From JAKFWF01 sp963741505 (GTDB lineage Bacteria > Pseudomonadota > Alphaproteobacteria > Rhizobiales > Hyphomicrobiaceae), in the NCBI GenBank assembly GCA_963741505.1, contig CAVUIJ010000007.1, forward strand, positions 12,380 through 76,379: a DNA stretch of 64,000 nucleotides. Reading direction: 5' to 3'. The notes beneath the pieces are model-generated. The model ran no database searches and had not been told where the DNA came from. It was given only the letters and a program-made list of their open reading frames with translations. Numbering within the stretch: position 1 is the first letter of the stretch; every line of letters begins with the position of its first letter. Position numbers and translations under genes: made by a program. Below, in pieces: positions 19,805 to 29,000 of this stretch.

Positions 19805-19821
19805 CTTTACTTAGCGTAAAG
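19805..19821. promoter_or_regulatory. Palindrome upstream of the small ORF at 19833
   Basis: CTTTAC-TTAGC-GTAAAG is a perfect 6-bp inverted repeat with a 5-bp spacer, ending 1 bp before the AGGAGG ribosome binding site. It could be an operator or an RNA hairpin covering the leader. Confidence 0.4.
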
Positions 19822-19832
19822 TAGGAGGATGC

Positions 19833-20198
19833 ATGGCCGGCTTCTGTCATTTGAAATTCTACGCGGATATCAAGCGGTACCATGAGAGTTTGCCGTGCCG
19901 CCAGCACCCGCTCACCTACTCCACGATCGCCGGGGCAGAGCGCGTTGCCAACGCAGAACTGGCCGAGGTTCGGCGGAATTACGGGACTGCTGCCGGATAC
20001 ATAGTTTTGGACGAGGCCGGCCTGGAAGTCTCATCAGCCGGGGGGGCACAGCTGGGCGGGCGCTTCTCGAATTCGCCAACGAAGGTTCAAGGGCCACCAA
20101 ATGAATTGAGAAATGCCTTGGCGGCGTGCCGCTGCGGAGGCCGCAGGCCCCAAAATATTACAATGTTGGTTTGCCTATATGGCGATCCGGCCAACTAA
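19833..20198 (+). CDS. Hypothetical protein
   Basis: 121 residues; I do not recognise the family. The ATG at 19833 follows an excellent AGGAGG site (19823-19828) at 4-bp spacing, and a palindrome lies just upstream, which argues for real expression. The sequence has no signal peptide or membrane segment. Its composition ('HLKFYADIKRYHESLPCRQH', 'GAERVANAELAEVRRNYG') looks protein-like at the start but becomes low quality after about residue 80, so the 3' part may be degraded or frameshifted. Confidence 0.4.
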   Translation: MAGFCHLKFYADIKRYHESLPCRQHPLTYSTIAGAERVANAELAEVRRNYGTAAGYIVLDEAGLEVSSAGGAQLGGRFSNSPTKVQGPPNELRNALAACRCGGRRPQNITMLVCLYGDPAN

Positions 20199-20553
20199 TT
20201 TATTGCTTGATATAAACAACGTTGATGGCGGTCGAGCCAAGCCCCTCGTACGCGCGTTAAGGGCGGCAAACACAACCGCGGCCGATGATCTTCCAAGGTC
20301 TTGATGTGGGCGATGCCTTTTCAACCAATGTGGGGACGATGAACTCCTCGACGGTGTTGGTCGCCGATAATTTTTGTGCTTCGAAAATGCCGGCCTTGCA
20401 ATGACGCATGATTTGCTGGCGCGACATGAGAATGCCGGCGGCGATGATTTGCGCCTCGAGCTTCCGGAGTGTCATGGTGTGCAGCTCATCGCGCTGTGCC
20501 GCGTCATGACCGGACGTGTCGGACAACCCAATAGGCTCCGACATGGAATACAT
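20194..20553 (-). pseudogene. Small conserved HTH-like protein of rhizobial accessory regions, frameshifted
   Basis: From the ATG at 20553 the frame reads 'MSEPIGLSDTSGHDAAQRDE', 'LHTMTLRKLEAQIIAAGILM' and 'SRQQIMRHCKAGIFEAQKL'. It has the look of a DNA-binding protein seen in Bradyrhizobium-like genomes (recalled, not searched). After 'EEFIVPTLVEK' the expected continuation 'GIAHIKTLEDHRPRLC' is in another frame, with one G missing near 20320. Probably about 115 residues originally. Divergent from the VOC-fusion gene. Confidence 0.45.
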
Positions 20554-20736
20554 GGCAGCGCGGCACACTCGGCGCGGCTTCGTCACCAGTTCGAGATCCA
20601 CCGAGGCCTGCGCGGGCGTCCGCCTTCTCGGGCGCCTTGCGGGCGCGCGCGTGTTACGCATATATTGAGCAGCATATTTAGTATGATACGTCAAAACTTT
20701 CAGTGCGGGTGCGAAGGTTCCAGGTGCGAGGGTGCA

Positions 20737-22188
20737 ATGGGTTGTGCACGGACCATAACTCCGATCTTGCGATATTGTGATCCCGGTGCGGCGGCGCGGT
20801 GGCTGTGCCTCGCCTTCGGGTTGGACCAGCACCATGTTGCGGCGGCGCCCGCGGACGCGGTTCCCTACATCGCGCTGCAGTTCGGCGACAGTCGCGTGCT
20901 GGTGTGCCCCGTGTCGCAGACGGCGCTCGACGACCTGATGGCGCAGCCCGCGCAGGTTGGCGGTGCCAGTACGCAGGCTTGCTATCTGACGGTTGACGAT
21001 CTCGATGAGCATCACGCGCGCGCCCGCAAGAGCGGCGCCAAGATCGAGCTCGAGCCGCAGGACGATGGCACTGGCGGCCGCTTTTACATGTGCCGCGATC
21101 TCGAAGGCCACCTGTGGACCTTCGGCACGCGCACCTATGGCGCCGGCCGCGATATCCCTTCGAGGCGCGGTGCGGTCGTGCGTCGCACGGCGGCATTGCT
21201 GGTGGTGTTGGGGGCCGCTGGCGGGTGGCTGAGCTATCAGCGCAATCACGGCGGCATGCCGCCGACGGCCAGTGTCGCGAGCGCGTCGCAGCCTTCCGCG
21301 GAGATCAGTGCGCTGCGTGCTGAATTGGCAGACGAGCGCGCCCGCCGCGCCGCGGTCGACCTCACCGCCAAGGACGCCGTAGACCGGCTCAAGCAGGAGC
21401 AAGCCGCACGCGCTGAGGCAACTCGGTCGCTGCAACGTCTGCAGACGGATCTAACGACGGCGCAGCGCGTACGGGAGGACTCTGATCGCGCGCTGGCAGA
21501 ATCCCGCAAGGTGCTGGGTGCGGCCGAGCAGTCCGCCAAGGACGGCGCCGTGTTCCTGGCGCTGGAGAAGGCACGCACCGAAGTCGCACAGGAGGCCTAT
21601 GACGCCCTGCGGCCCAGGATCGAGCAGTTCGAAGCTGCGGTACAAGCCGAACGCGGGCTGCGGGCGAAGGCCGAACAGGATCTCGTGGCGATCCGCGCGC
21701 AGCTCGCCAAACCCCGAGAGGGCCATCCGATCGAGCAGGGTCAGCAGCTGGAGCCCACCAAGGCCACGGTACCGGCGCCCCAAGGGGACAGTGCGACGCC
21801 CGATCAGAAGCTGGCGTTGAACCGTTTGCTGTTGGCGCCGCCACTTGCGGCGGACGCCGCGCGCACCGACCCGCGCCTGAACACGCCGTGTGCCTTGGCG
21901 GTTCGGGGGAAAGTGCCCTTGCGCCCCAACGGTCCGAATACCTGGGATGCCGCCAGCATCGCTCGGCTATGTCAGGGTGCCGAGAATTCGGCGGAACCCG
22001 GCAAGTGCTTCGAGAAGTTGATGAGCGGCCAGGTCAACTGGGGCGGCGGCACGGTGTGGCTCACTCCCAACGCGTTGGTGCTCTGCGGCGGCGCGCGCAG
22101 CGCCGGCCAGACGCTCGATTGCTTCACCAAGGGCATTGCCGATGGCCAGGATTGGCGCACCACCACCGCGCGGTGCCGAGGCAGATAG
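20737..22188 (+). CDS. VOC-domain / transmembrane / coiled-coil fusion protein
   Basis: 483 residues from the ATG at 20737 (an upstream ATG at 20683 is possible). Residues about 5-135 form a VOC (glyoxalase/bleomycin-resistance-like) domain: 'ITPILRYCDPGAAARWLCLA', 'GFYMCRDLEGHLWTFGT'-like end. A transmembrane helix at about 151-168 ('TAALLVVLGAAGGWLSYQ') follows, then a long coiled coil (about 188-345, 'SALRAELADERARRAAVDL'). The C-terminal domain has paired Cys motifs ('ARLCQGAENSAEPGKCF', 'VNWGGGTVW', 'LCGGARSAGQTLDCF'). The VOC part would be cytoplasmic and the Cys-rich end periplasmic. No enzymatic role can be assigned. The frame is intact. Confidence 0.75.
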   Translation: MGCARTITPILRYCDPGAAARWLCLAFGLDQHHVAAAPADAVPYIALQFGDSRVLVCPVSQTALDDLMAQPAQVGGASTQACYLTVDDLDEHHARARKSGAKIELEPQDDGTGGRFYMCRDLEGHLWTFGTRTYGAGRDIPSRRGAVVRRTAALLVVLGAAGGWLSYQRNHGGMPPTASVASASQPSAEISALRAELADERARRAAVDLTAKDAVDRLKQEQAARAEATRSLQRLQTDLTTAQRVREDSDRALAESRKVLGAAEQSAKDGAVFLALEKARTEVAQEAYDALRPRIEQFEAAVQAERGLRAKAEQDLVAIRAQLAKPREGHPIEQGQQLEPTKATVPAPQGDSATPDQKLALNRLLLAPPLAADAARTDPRLNTPCALAVRGKVPLRPNGPNTWDAASIARLCQGAENSAEPGKCFEKLMSGQVNWGGGTVWLTPNALVLCGGARSAGQTLDCFTKGIADGQDWRTTTARCRGR

Positions 22189-22427
22189 GGCAGACGCAGT
22201 CCGCTACCTTCAGCCCTGTACGCAGCTGCAATCTGGTGCGAAGGTTATAGATTCCGTCTTTCTGCACCGCAGCGCAACGTCAGGGCCACAAGCGGTAGCT
22301 TTGAGGGCCGCGAGCCGTTTTGCTTCGTGTATTTCAAGATACTCAGACGTAGGGAAATTCAACTCTGGATTGTGTTTCGACCAAGTTTGTACTCCGAGTT
22401 GAATTGATATGCATTTGTCCAAGAGGC

Positions 22428-22907
22428 CTAAGCCAACAGCGGGGCCACCTCGCCGCTGGCGTTCTCGTCGATGCGGTGCAACCGCACGAACGGGTCGAGG
22501 ATCAGCAGGCGTGGCTGCAATCGGGCGACGGTGTCGGCGAGCTTGCGGCGATCGGCGTCGAGATCGAGGCGCAGCACGGGCGCCGTGATGACCTGGATGT
22601 CGAGATCGGCGAGCGCGACACCGGCGGCAGCCGCGATGCCTTCGAGGCGTCGACGGACAATGTGCAGGGCATCCTCGGCGGCGTAGAGCAGCACGCGGCC
22701 GGCGCGCGACACCGGGAACCGGCGCAGGCACGGCATGCCCGATGCGACGGCAACCGCGAGATCGAGCGCCAGGAACGACTTGCAGCACTTGGGCTCGCCC
22801 CCGACGATGCCAACAGCCTGCTCGGCCCACAGGCCGGTGACGAGCCAGCGGTGCTCCTCGGCGCGCTCGGCCAGTCGCCATGCCAGTTCGACCGGGAGCT
22901 GGCTCAT
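22428..22907 (-). CDS. RepA-like AAA ATPase, C-terminally truncated (transposon operon)
   Basis: 159 residues; the start at 22907 overlaps the stop of the upstream ATPase gene (ATGA). The Walker A-like loop 'GIVGGEPKCCKSFLALDLAV' and Walker B-like 'LQPRLLILDPFVRLHRIDEN' identify a RepA/RecA-fold hexameric ATPase. Relatives continue well beyond the sequence 'ASGEVAPLLA', where this frame stops, so about half the domain is lost. The position as last gene of a transposition operon suggests an accessory replication or target-selection factor. Truncation at 22428 probably marks a deletion junction. Confidence 0.7.
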   Translation of the reverse strand: MSQLPVELAWRLAERAEEHRWLVTGLWAEQAVGIVGGEPKCCKSFLALDLAVAVASGMPCLRRFPVSRAGRVLLYAAEDALHIVRRRLEGIAAAAGVALADLDIQVITAPVLRLDLDADRRKLADTVARLQPRLLILDPFVRLHRIDENASGEVAPLLA

Positions 22908-23746
22908 CGCCGCTGCCTCGCCGTCTTCGCCTCAGGGACAGGCGGCGCGGCGCACATCTCCAGGAACAGCTTCTCGTCGATGTGGCGGGCCTCGCGCTGT
23001 GCGGCGACATCGAGCAACTCGCCGGCAATGTTCATGAGCGCACGCGGGTTGCCCTGCGCGTGGTCGCACAGGGTAGCGACCAGCTCGGGCGTCATCAGCT
23101 TGACGGCGCCGGCCTTCTGCAGCGCGTGGCCGACGAGTTCGGCCAGTTCATCCGGTGTCGACCGTTCCAGCGCCAGACGCACGCGCATGCGGCTGTTGAG
23201 CGGCATCAGCTCGTCGGAGCGCAGCTGTTCCAGCAATCGGCCGTCGCCGGCGAGCACGACGGTCAGCAGGATGTGGCTGTCGAGGCGGGTCGACGAGAGC
23301 AGCCGCAACTCAGCCAGTACGGCCGCCTGCATCTCCTGGGCCTCATCGACGATCAGGACGGGGCGCGACAACGCCGCATCGATGTGGGTCTGCCAGCGAT
23401 CACGCAGCAGCTTGGCGCCACCCCAGCGGTTGGCCGGCCGCAGCTCGACGCCGAACAGATCGCCCATCTCGCGGTAGAAGTCGGTCAAGCCGGCTTGTGG
23501 GCGCGAGAGGATACCGACCTTGACGTCACGCTTGGCTTCGAGCCGCTCGGCGAGGATGCGCAGGGTCACGGACTTGCCGGTGCCGGGCGCACCGGTGACA
23601 AGGGCAAAGCCGCCTTCGCCGACCAGCTGCTCGGCGCGCCAGCAGAAGGACTCGGTTCGGCGCGACACGTGCAGGGCCTCGACCGGCACGTCGGGGGCGA
23701 ACGGATTCCACTTGAGGCCGTAGAGGGCCAGCAGCTTCTTGTTCAT
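22904..23746 (-). CDS. ExeA/TniB/TnsC-like AAA+ ATPase (transposition helper)
   Basis: 280 residues from the ATG at 23746, overlapping the transposase stop by 4 bp (ATGA). Starts 'MNKKLLALYGLKWNPFAPDV', then Walker A 'GAPGTGKS', Walker B 'PVLIVDEAQEM', sensor region 'LLSSTRLDSHILLTVVLAGD' and an Arg-finger region 'MPLNSRMRVRLALE', followed by a helical lid. This is the ExeA/TniB/MuB group of ATPases that choose targets and activate DDE transposases. Overlaps on both sides indicate tight translational coupling with the transposase and the RepA-like gene. Intact. Confidence 0.85.
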   Translation of the reverse strand: MNKKLLALYGLKWNPFAPDVPVEALHVSRRTESFCWRAEQLVGEGGFALVTGAPGTGKSVTLRILAERLEAKRDVKVGILSRPQAGLTDFYREMGDLFGVELRPANRWGGAKLLRDRWQTHIDAALSRPVLIVDEAQEMQAAVLAELRLLSSTRLDSHILLTVVLAGDGRLLEQLRSDELMPLNSRMRVRLALERSTPDELAELVGHALQKAGAVKLMTPELVATLCDHAQGNPRALMNIAGELLDVAAQREARHIDEKLFLEMCAAPPVPEAKTARQRR

Positions 23747-25231
23747 GTGTCGTCTCCTTGTTCGTCGTCCCGGGCCTTGTCGTTCTTGGGCAGATAGGGC
23801 GGCGCCAGACCGGTGCGCGCCTGCGTATCGAGCATCCGGGCGAGCAGTGGCGGCAGGCCGGTCGCAGGCGAAACGGCTTGGGGCATGGAGGCCGTCGAGA
23901 CGGAATCGAGCGTGCGGCGCAGGCCGCTGGCGTTGAGCGTCTTGTCTTGTGGATAGAGGCGGGTGAGCACCGTGCCGGTGCGCGCGTCGACGAAGTGCAC
24001 GTGGGCCAAGTCCCACGATGCGTAACGCACCTCGATGCGGGCGAGATGCCGGTAACGGTTGGGGATCTCGAAGCGGCGACCCTCGATAACGATGCTGCCG
24101 TCGCTCTTTCTTTGCATGCGTTGATCGCTGCGCGTGAATGCGGCCCGCAGCGCGTTGCTGTCGGGGCAGTCCCGCGTGACAGCGGGTCCGGCCAGGAAGC
24201 GGGTGATCGGTGCCTCGCCGATCTCGGAGTGGCGCTTGCCGTTGTAATCCTGCTCGACCCAGGCTTGCGTCGCCTCGTTGAGAATCGACAGGGTCAAGTC
24301 CGGCACATGCTCCAGCATGGCCATGAGGCGCCCCTCGACGGGTCCCCAGAAGGCCTCCTGCTTGGCGTTCTGGTAGGGACTATAAGGGAGCGTCGTCTGG
24401 TGCAGGATGCCGAGGCGGTTGAGGCCCTTGGCTGATCTCGGCCGCCGTCATGGCGGCGCCGTTGTCGCTCAAGGCTGATCGTGGCAGGCCGCGCTTCTGG
24501 AACGCCTGTGACAGGCCATGGGCGATGACCTCCGCCGTCTCGGCCAGATACCACTGCAGGTGACAGGCGAGCCGCGAGCGATCATCGATCACGCCGAACA
24601 GGATCGGCGTCGCCCATTCGCCGCGTTGGGTGAGCACCTTGCGCGAGCCATGGTGACAGTCCCAGTGCCAAAGGCCATTCACATACTCGGCCTCATAGCT
24701 CCGGATCTCGCGATCGACGATGCGCGCTTCGGCGCGCTCGGCACCGTCGGTCGTGCGTGGCGTGAGGCGCCGGCGCTTGTCGAGGCCGTTGGCCTTCATG
24801 AAGCGGCGCAGCGTGGGATACGACGGAATCGGCTTGAGGTCTGGGTGCTTCTCAGAGAGGGCTGCGAGGTTGTCGTGGTGAAGCTGGATGCTCCAGCTCT
24901 TGTGCGCGGCATACTGGGCCAGCACGGCCTGTCGGACGGCGTCGCTGACCGCGTGCTGCTGCCCGGCATTGACGCGCACCTTGCGTCGGAGCACGCCGAC
25001 GGGATCGGTGCGCTCCTTCAAGGCGCGATAGTACCAGCGCTCGATGGTGGAGAAGCCGAAGCGCACGGGCTGCGCGGAAGTCGGATGCTGCCACGTGCGC
25101 TCGCTGAGCTCGGTGATGGCGGCCTTGAGTGCGCCCTTCTCGGGCGGCGCGGCCAGCAGCCAGCCGACGATGGCAAAGCGCAGGTGCGCCCACCGTTCGT
25201 GAACTCGTGAACCTCGTGGCTGCTGGACCAT
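23743..25231 (-). pseudogene. Mu/TniA-like DDE transposase, one frameshift
   Basis: Start at 25231 preceded by GAGAGGAG. N-terminal helical DNA-binding region ('FGFSTIERWYYRALKERTDP'), then the integrase core: first Asp in 'NGLWHWDCHHGSRKVL', 'PILFGVIDDRSRLACHLQWY', second Asp in 'ALSDNGAAMTAAEI', and Glu in 'NAKQEAFWGPVEGRL'. A C-terminal Mu-type beta-barrel/tail follows ('RRFEIPNRYRHLARIEVRYA'). The frame changes at about 24437; removing one G from GGG gives 'EISQGLNRLGILHQTTLPYS', for 495 residues. Works with the overlapping ATPase gene. The single +1 leaves it open whether it is truly inactive. Confidence 0.8.
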
Positions 25232-25321
25232 GCCGGCGCTCCTCTCGATAGAGATCGATCAAGGGTAGGCAGGGCACCGAGTACAAAGCGACGAGCGTTC
25301 TCTGCGGGCCGAACCCGACCG

Positions 25322-25906
25322 TCACCGAGCCTGCATGCCGGCCCCTCCGGTGATGGGCCCGAGGAAGCGCAGGAGTGCGACGAGCGGTTCGGCGTCCTCA
25401 CCGGTGAAGCGCTGGAGCAGCGAGGCCGGCAGCTTGTCGTTCTCGACGGGCGGCATGAACCGGGCGCGGGCGATCCGCCAAAATGGCGTTGCGGTGAACG
25501 TGTCGCGCCACCATCCGCGCCAGCGCGTCAGTGTGCGACGGTCGACGCTGACGACCTCCGACAGTCGCCCCATCCTTGCGTCAGTCACGCCGTGTTGCAC
25601 GATCGCCATCAACACCACGATGGCCGCCATATAGAACCGGCGGCCGAGAAAGCGCACCGACGGCGGCGTCTCGCGTGAGCGGCATCCATCGACGGCGCAG
25701 CAGAAGCTGAAGCGCTTATCGTGATCAGGACCGAGGCGACAGACGACGGTCTTGGGGCGCCCGCGTGGCTGGCGCGGGAAGCGTGCGGAATGCAGCGCAC
25801 CACCGCAGTGCTCGCAGCCCTCGGCCCGACAGGCGTCGGCAAGATCGCGATCGATGGCGAGCAGCAGCTCGTGGAATTTGGTGTCGGCCAGTAGGGTTGC
25901 GTACAA
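25322..25906 (-). CDS. Zinc-ribbon/HTH protein at the head of the transposition operon
   Basis: 194 residues with a probable TTG start at 25906: it is preceded by GAGGAGG at 9-bp spacing, and family-like sequence ('YATLLADTKFHELLLAIDRD') begins right there. A zinc motif 'CEHCGGALHSARFPR' is followed by a second Cys pair ('FCCAVDGCRSRETPPSVRFL') and an HTH-like region ('VVSVDRRTLTRWRGWWRDTF'). Found immediately upstream of the DDE transposase on the same strand, so probably part of the element, either DNA-end binding or regulatory. I do not know a named family. Intact. Confidence 0.65.
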   Translation of the reverse strand: MYATLLADTKFHELLLAIDRDLADACRAEGCEHCGGALHSARFPRQPRGRPKTVVCRLGPDHDKRFSFCCAVDGCRSRETPPSVRFLGRRFYMAAIVVLMAIVQHGVTDARMGRLSEVVSVDRRTLTRWRGWWRDTFTATPFWRIARARFMPPVENDKLPASLLQRFTGEDAEPLVALLRFLGPITGGAGMQAR

Positions 25907-25941
25907 GGACGACGTCCTCCTCAACGGGAAAGTTGACCCCA

Positions 25942-26449
<508 letters not shown>

Positions 26450-26789
26450 CCCCGCCGCTCGAGATCGGCGAGGGCGCGGAAACGGTCACCTTCGGCGACC
26501 GTGATCACGCCGCTCGGAGATCACCCTCAGATGCCGAGGCTGGGGTTAATGGTCGCTTTGAGCCACTAGACCGACACTGATGCTTGGTTCCCGGCTTAAG
26601 CAAGTTCCAGGGCATCCAGAGCTCGGCGCAATTTTCGGGAATGGTACCGGCGGGCTCAGTTTCGAGATTAGCGCAATTCCGGCCACAGACTTGTCAAATT
26701 TTGATGGACAGATAGCGGAGTATCGCGGGGGCGAGACTGTAACTAATCAGCTGACGCAATAGTCCCTTATTGCGGCGAGGCGGGGTGCG
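26450..26789. other. Gene-free stretch
   Basis: No supported ORF between the SEC-C gene and the J-domain pseudogene. Confidence 0.4.
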
Positions 26790-27288
26790 GTGCTTCCACA
26801 TCTCTATGAAATTCTCGGTCTGCCCGAGCGCGCGGACAGTGCTGGGCTCTGTTCGCGTTGGCTGTGGAGGAGCGCAAAATCCCCAGTAAATCGGCTGGTC
26901 GAGAACCTGCTGCGGGCCCGCAGAATCGGGGGTTCCACGGCCAACGCGAACAGAGCCCAGTGCTGCGATCAAAGCCGCTTATCGCGCGCTGGCCAAGAAA
27001 TGCCATCCCGATATGAGCGCCGATGATCCGACCGCGCAACAGCGCTTCATAGCTATCAAGCGGGCGTATGAGATCCTGCGGGATCCAGAGACCCGAACGG
27101 TCTACGACTTGAACCGCGCACGCCATCGCGCCAGCGTGAGGGCCAGGTTGCGCCACCAGATTGCGATTGGGGTTGCGACGTGCATTACGACCGTGAGCTT
27201 TGCTTTCGTCGCCATATCCACCATCGCGAACTGGGGTTCGTCTCCCAGTGAGATCGCCAGCACGGCAACGCCACCCCACTTCACATAA
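26790..27288 (+). pseudogene. Membrane J-domain (DnaJ-like) protein disrupted by a MITE
   Basis: GTG start at 26790 after GAGGCGGG: 'LPHLYEILGLPERADSA', then the 113-bp MITE copy B, then 'AIKAAYRALAKKCHPDMSAD' (with the HPD motif), 'FIAIKRAYEILRDPETRTVY' and a membrane helix 'AIGVATCITTVSFAFVAIS'. Removing the MITE and one 8-bp duplication rejoins 'ADSAAIKAAYRALAKK' exactly in frame, giving about 125 residues. The insertion (121 bp in total) shifts the frame. J-domain proteins stimulate Hsp70 ATPase; this one would present its J domain next to the membrane. Confidence 0.85.
26845..26957. mobile_element. 113-bp MITE, copy B (8-bp target duplication CAGTGCTG)
   Basis: Same 113-bp element as at 8743 and 32599, with 18-bp terminal inverted repeats GGCTCTGTTCGCGTTGGC. 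Flanked by CAGTGCTG at 26837-26844 and 26958-26965. Inserted inside the J domain coding sequence between helix I and helix II. Confidence 0.95.
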
Positions 27289-27306
27289 CGTGACGAGTGC
27301 GAACCT

Positions 27307-28419
27307 CTAGTGTTCCGAGTTTGACGCTTGGTACCCCGATTTGATGGCTTCGAGTTTTTCGAGGGCGCGGCGTTCCTTGGCAAGGATTTCCGCGGCACTC
27401 TTGGTCCACACGTACGGCTTGGCGCTGGCGTTGTGGCGCAGCAGGTAGTCCTCGATCGCGGCTTCCAGCTCAGCCACACTGGCGAACGTGCCGCGGCGGA
27501 TGCGCTTGCCGGTGATCTCGGCGAAGAAGCGTTCGACTAGGTTCAACCAGGACGACGACGTCGGGATGAAGTGGAGCTTGAAGCGCGTGTGCTTGTCGAG
27601 CCACGCCTGCACCTCGGCTGTTTTGTGGGTGCCGTAGTTGTCCATGATGAGATGCAGGTCGAGGTGTTTCTGAACGACGCGATCGATCTTCTTCAGGAAG
27701 CGGATGAACTCCTTGGCCCGGTGCCGCGGCTGGCATTCGCCGATGACGATGCCCGACTTCACGTCGAGGGCGGCGAACAACGTCGTGGTGCCGTTGCGCT
27801 TGTAGTCGTGCGTCATCGTCTGCGCGCGGCCCTTCTTCATCGGCAGGCCCGGCTGGGTGCGATCGAGCGCCTGAATCTGGCTCTTCTCGTCCACGCACAG
27901 CACCATCGCCTTGTCCGGCGGGCGCATATAGAGGCCGACAACGTCGGCGACTTTCTCCTCGAAGTGCGGGTCGTTGGAGACCTTGAACGTATCGACCCGG
28001 TGCGGCTTGAGCCCCGCCTCGCGCCAGATTCGTCCCACGCTCGACGGGCTGATGCCGGCCACCTTGGCCATCGACGTGCGGCTCCAATGCGTGGCGTTCC
28101 CCGGCGTTTCCTTCGCCGTCTTCGTCAGCACGGCGAGCTTGACCTCTTCGGCCAGAGCCGCAACCCGCGAGGGACGCGTCTTGTCGCGCAGAAGACCCTC
28201 CACGCCTTCCTCGACGAAGCGCTCCTGCCAGCGCCAGACGCACGGCTTCGATTTGCCGGTGCGCCGCATGATCGCGTTGGTGCCGTGGCCGTCGGCCGTC
28301 GCCAGCACGATCTCGGCGCGCCACACCGCCTTGCGCGAACTGTTGCGATCCTTGATGATCGCTTCGAGCCGCGACCTGTTCGTCGGGCTCACGTAAAGGC
28401 AGATGTCATCTCGTCTCAT
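27307..28419 (-). CDS. IS630-family transposase, intact
   Basis: 370 residues from the ATG at 28419 (an upstream ATG at 28458 would add 13). HTH region 'NAIMRRTGKSKPCVWRWQER', then the DDE domain: 'AMVLCVDEKSQIQALDRTQP' (first Asp), 'DLHLIMDNYGTHKTAEVQAW' (second Asp), 'IPTSSSWLNLVERFFAEITG' (Glu). This is the normal IS630/Tc1-like transposase length. The stop codon TAG at 27307-27309 is formed by the TA target plus one flanking base, outside the IS proper. No lesion seen. Confidence 0.92.
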   Translation of the reverse strand: MRRDDICLYVSPTNRSRLEAIIKDRNSSRKAVWRAEIVLATADGHGTNAIMRRTGKSKPCVWRWQERFVEEGVEGLLRDKTRPSRVAALAEEVKLAVLTKTAKETPGNATHWSRTSMAKVAGISPSSVGRIWREAGLKPHRVDTFKVSNDPHFEEKVADVVGLYMRPPDKAMVLCVDEKSQIQALDRTQPGLPMKKGRAQTMTHDYKRNGTTTLFAALDVKSGIVIGECQPRHRAKEFIRFLKKIDRVVQKHLDLHLIMDNYGTHKTAEVQAWLDKHTRFKLHFIPTSSSWLNLVERFFAEITGKRIRRGTFASVAELEAAIEDYLLRHNASAKPYVWTKSAAEILAKERRALEKLEAIKSGYQASNSEH

Positions 28420-28477
28420 GCCCGCAGAGTGACTGATTTGCGGCGCCTTGGGAATCATCCGTCAGACGGGGAACACT
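27310..28477. mobile_element. Complete IS630-family insertion sequence, 1168 bp
   Basis: Imperfect terminal inverted repeats: the left end reads GTGTTCCGAGTTTGACG and the right end, inward, GTGTTCCCCGTCTGACG (14 of 17 matching). Both ends are flanked by TA (27308-27309 and 28478-28479), the standard IS630 target duplication. Carries one intact transposase gene. Confidence 0.9.
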
Positions 28478-28479
28478 AG

Positions 28480-28728
28480 TCAGCTCGGCTGCAGTTCCGG
28501 CCGCGCCAAACGCGAGATAGGAGCTTCGGTCTAAGATTTGAGTAACGGTGCATCGTCGTTCACGGTCAACCGTCGAGATTGACGGCTGTGGAAGGCTCGA
28601 CAAACGCGGATGGAATGCATTCATCGTCGAGCCGCTCAGCGCGTAGCCGAAGTGCGTTCAAGGCCGGGCGGCTTTCGGCAACTTCCCATGTTCTGGCTCC
28701 GAGAAGCTCAGTTTCGCCTTCTTGGCTC
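28480..28728. other. No clear gene
   Basis: A minus-strand frame (28566-28820) reads 'GARTWEVAESRPALNALRLR', 'AERLDDECIPSAFVE', with protein-like composition but no clear start. It may be a displaced part of the small gene at 28729-28968. Confidence 0.25.
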
Positions 28729-28968
28729 CTATGCATGCGCATGAGTAGGCATAGTTTGATGCGTTGGCATAGCCATTCTCCAAACACCCCGTGGGTCCTG
28801 CACCACGAGCTTCTGTTCAATGAGCTTTCTGGCGACCATTTGCGTCAATGGGGGGAGAGCAGCAATATTCTGAGTGCTGATTACGAGTGCTAGAACTGAT
28901 CTTTCAATATCGGAATTGTCCACGCGGGCGCACCCCATTTGGGTGCTATTATATTCGAATAGGTACAT
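28729..28968 (-). CDS. Small hypothetical protein
   Basis: 79 residues, family not recognised. The ATG at 28968 follows 'AGAGGATG' at about 10 bp. The sequence 'QNIAALPPLTQMVARKLIEQ' and 'KLVVQDPRGVWRMAMP' suggests a small helical/winged fold, but no domain can be named. It lies downstream of tadG on the same strand after a short gap. Could be a remnant. Confidence 0.35.
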   Translation of the reverse strand: MYLFEYNSTQMGCARVDNSDIERSVLALVISTQNIAALPPLTQMVARKLIEQKLVVQDPRGVWRMAMPTHQTMPTHAHA

Positions 28969-29000
28969 GTGATGGCATCCTCTTCCACGTGTGGCTCTAC

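Noticed and set aside
20257..21435. A 392-residue minus-strand ORF opposite the VOC gene
   Set aside because: Only its last 100 or so residues look protein-like, and these are annotated as a separate small HTH-like pseudogene; the rest is the antisense of the VOC-fusion gene.
22404..23797. Long plus-strand ORFs opposite the transposition operon
   Set aside because: Minus-strand products have Walker motifs and DDE residues with ATGA overlaps; the plus ORFs have no domains.
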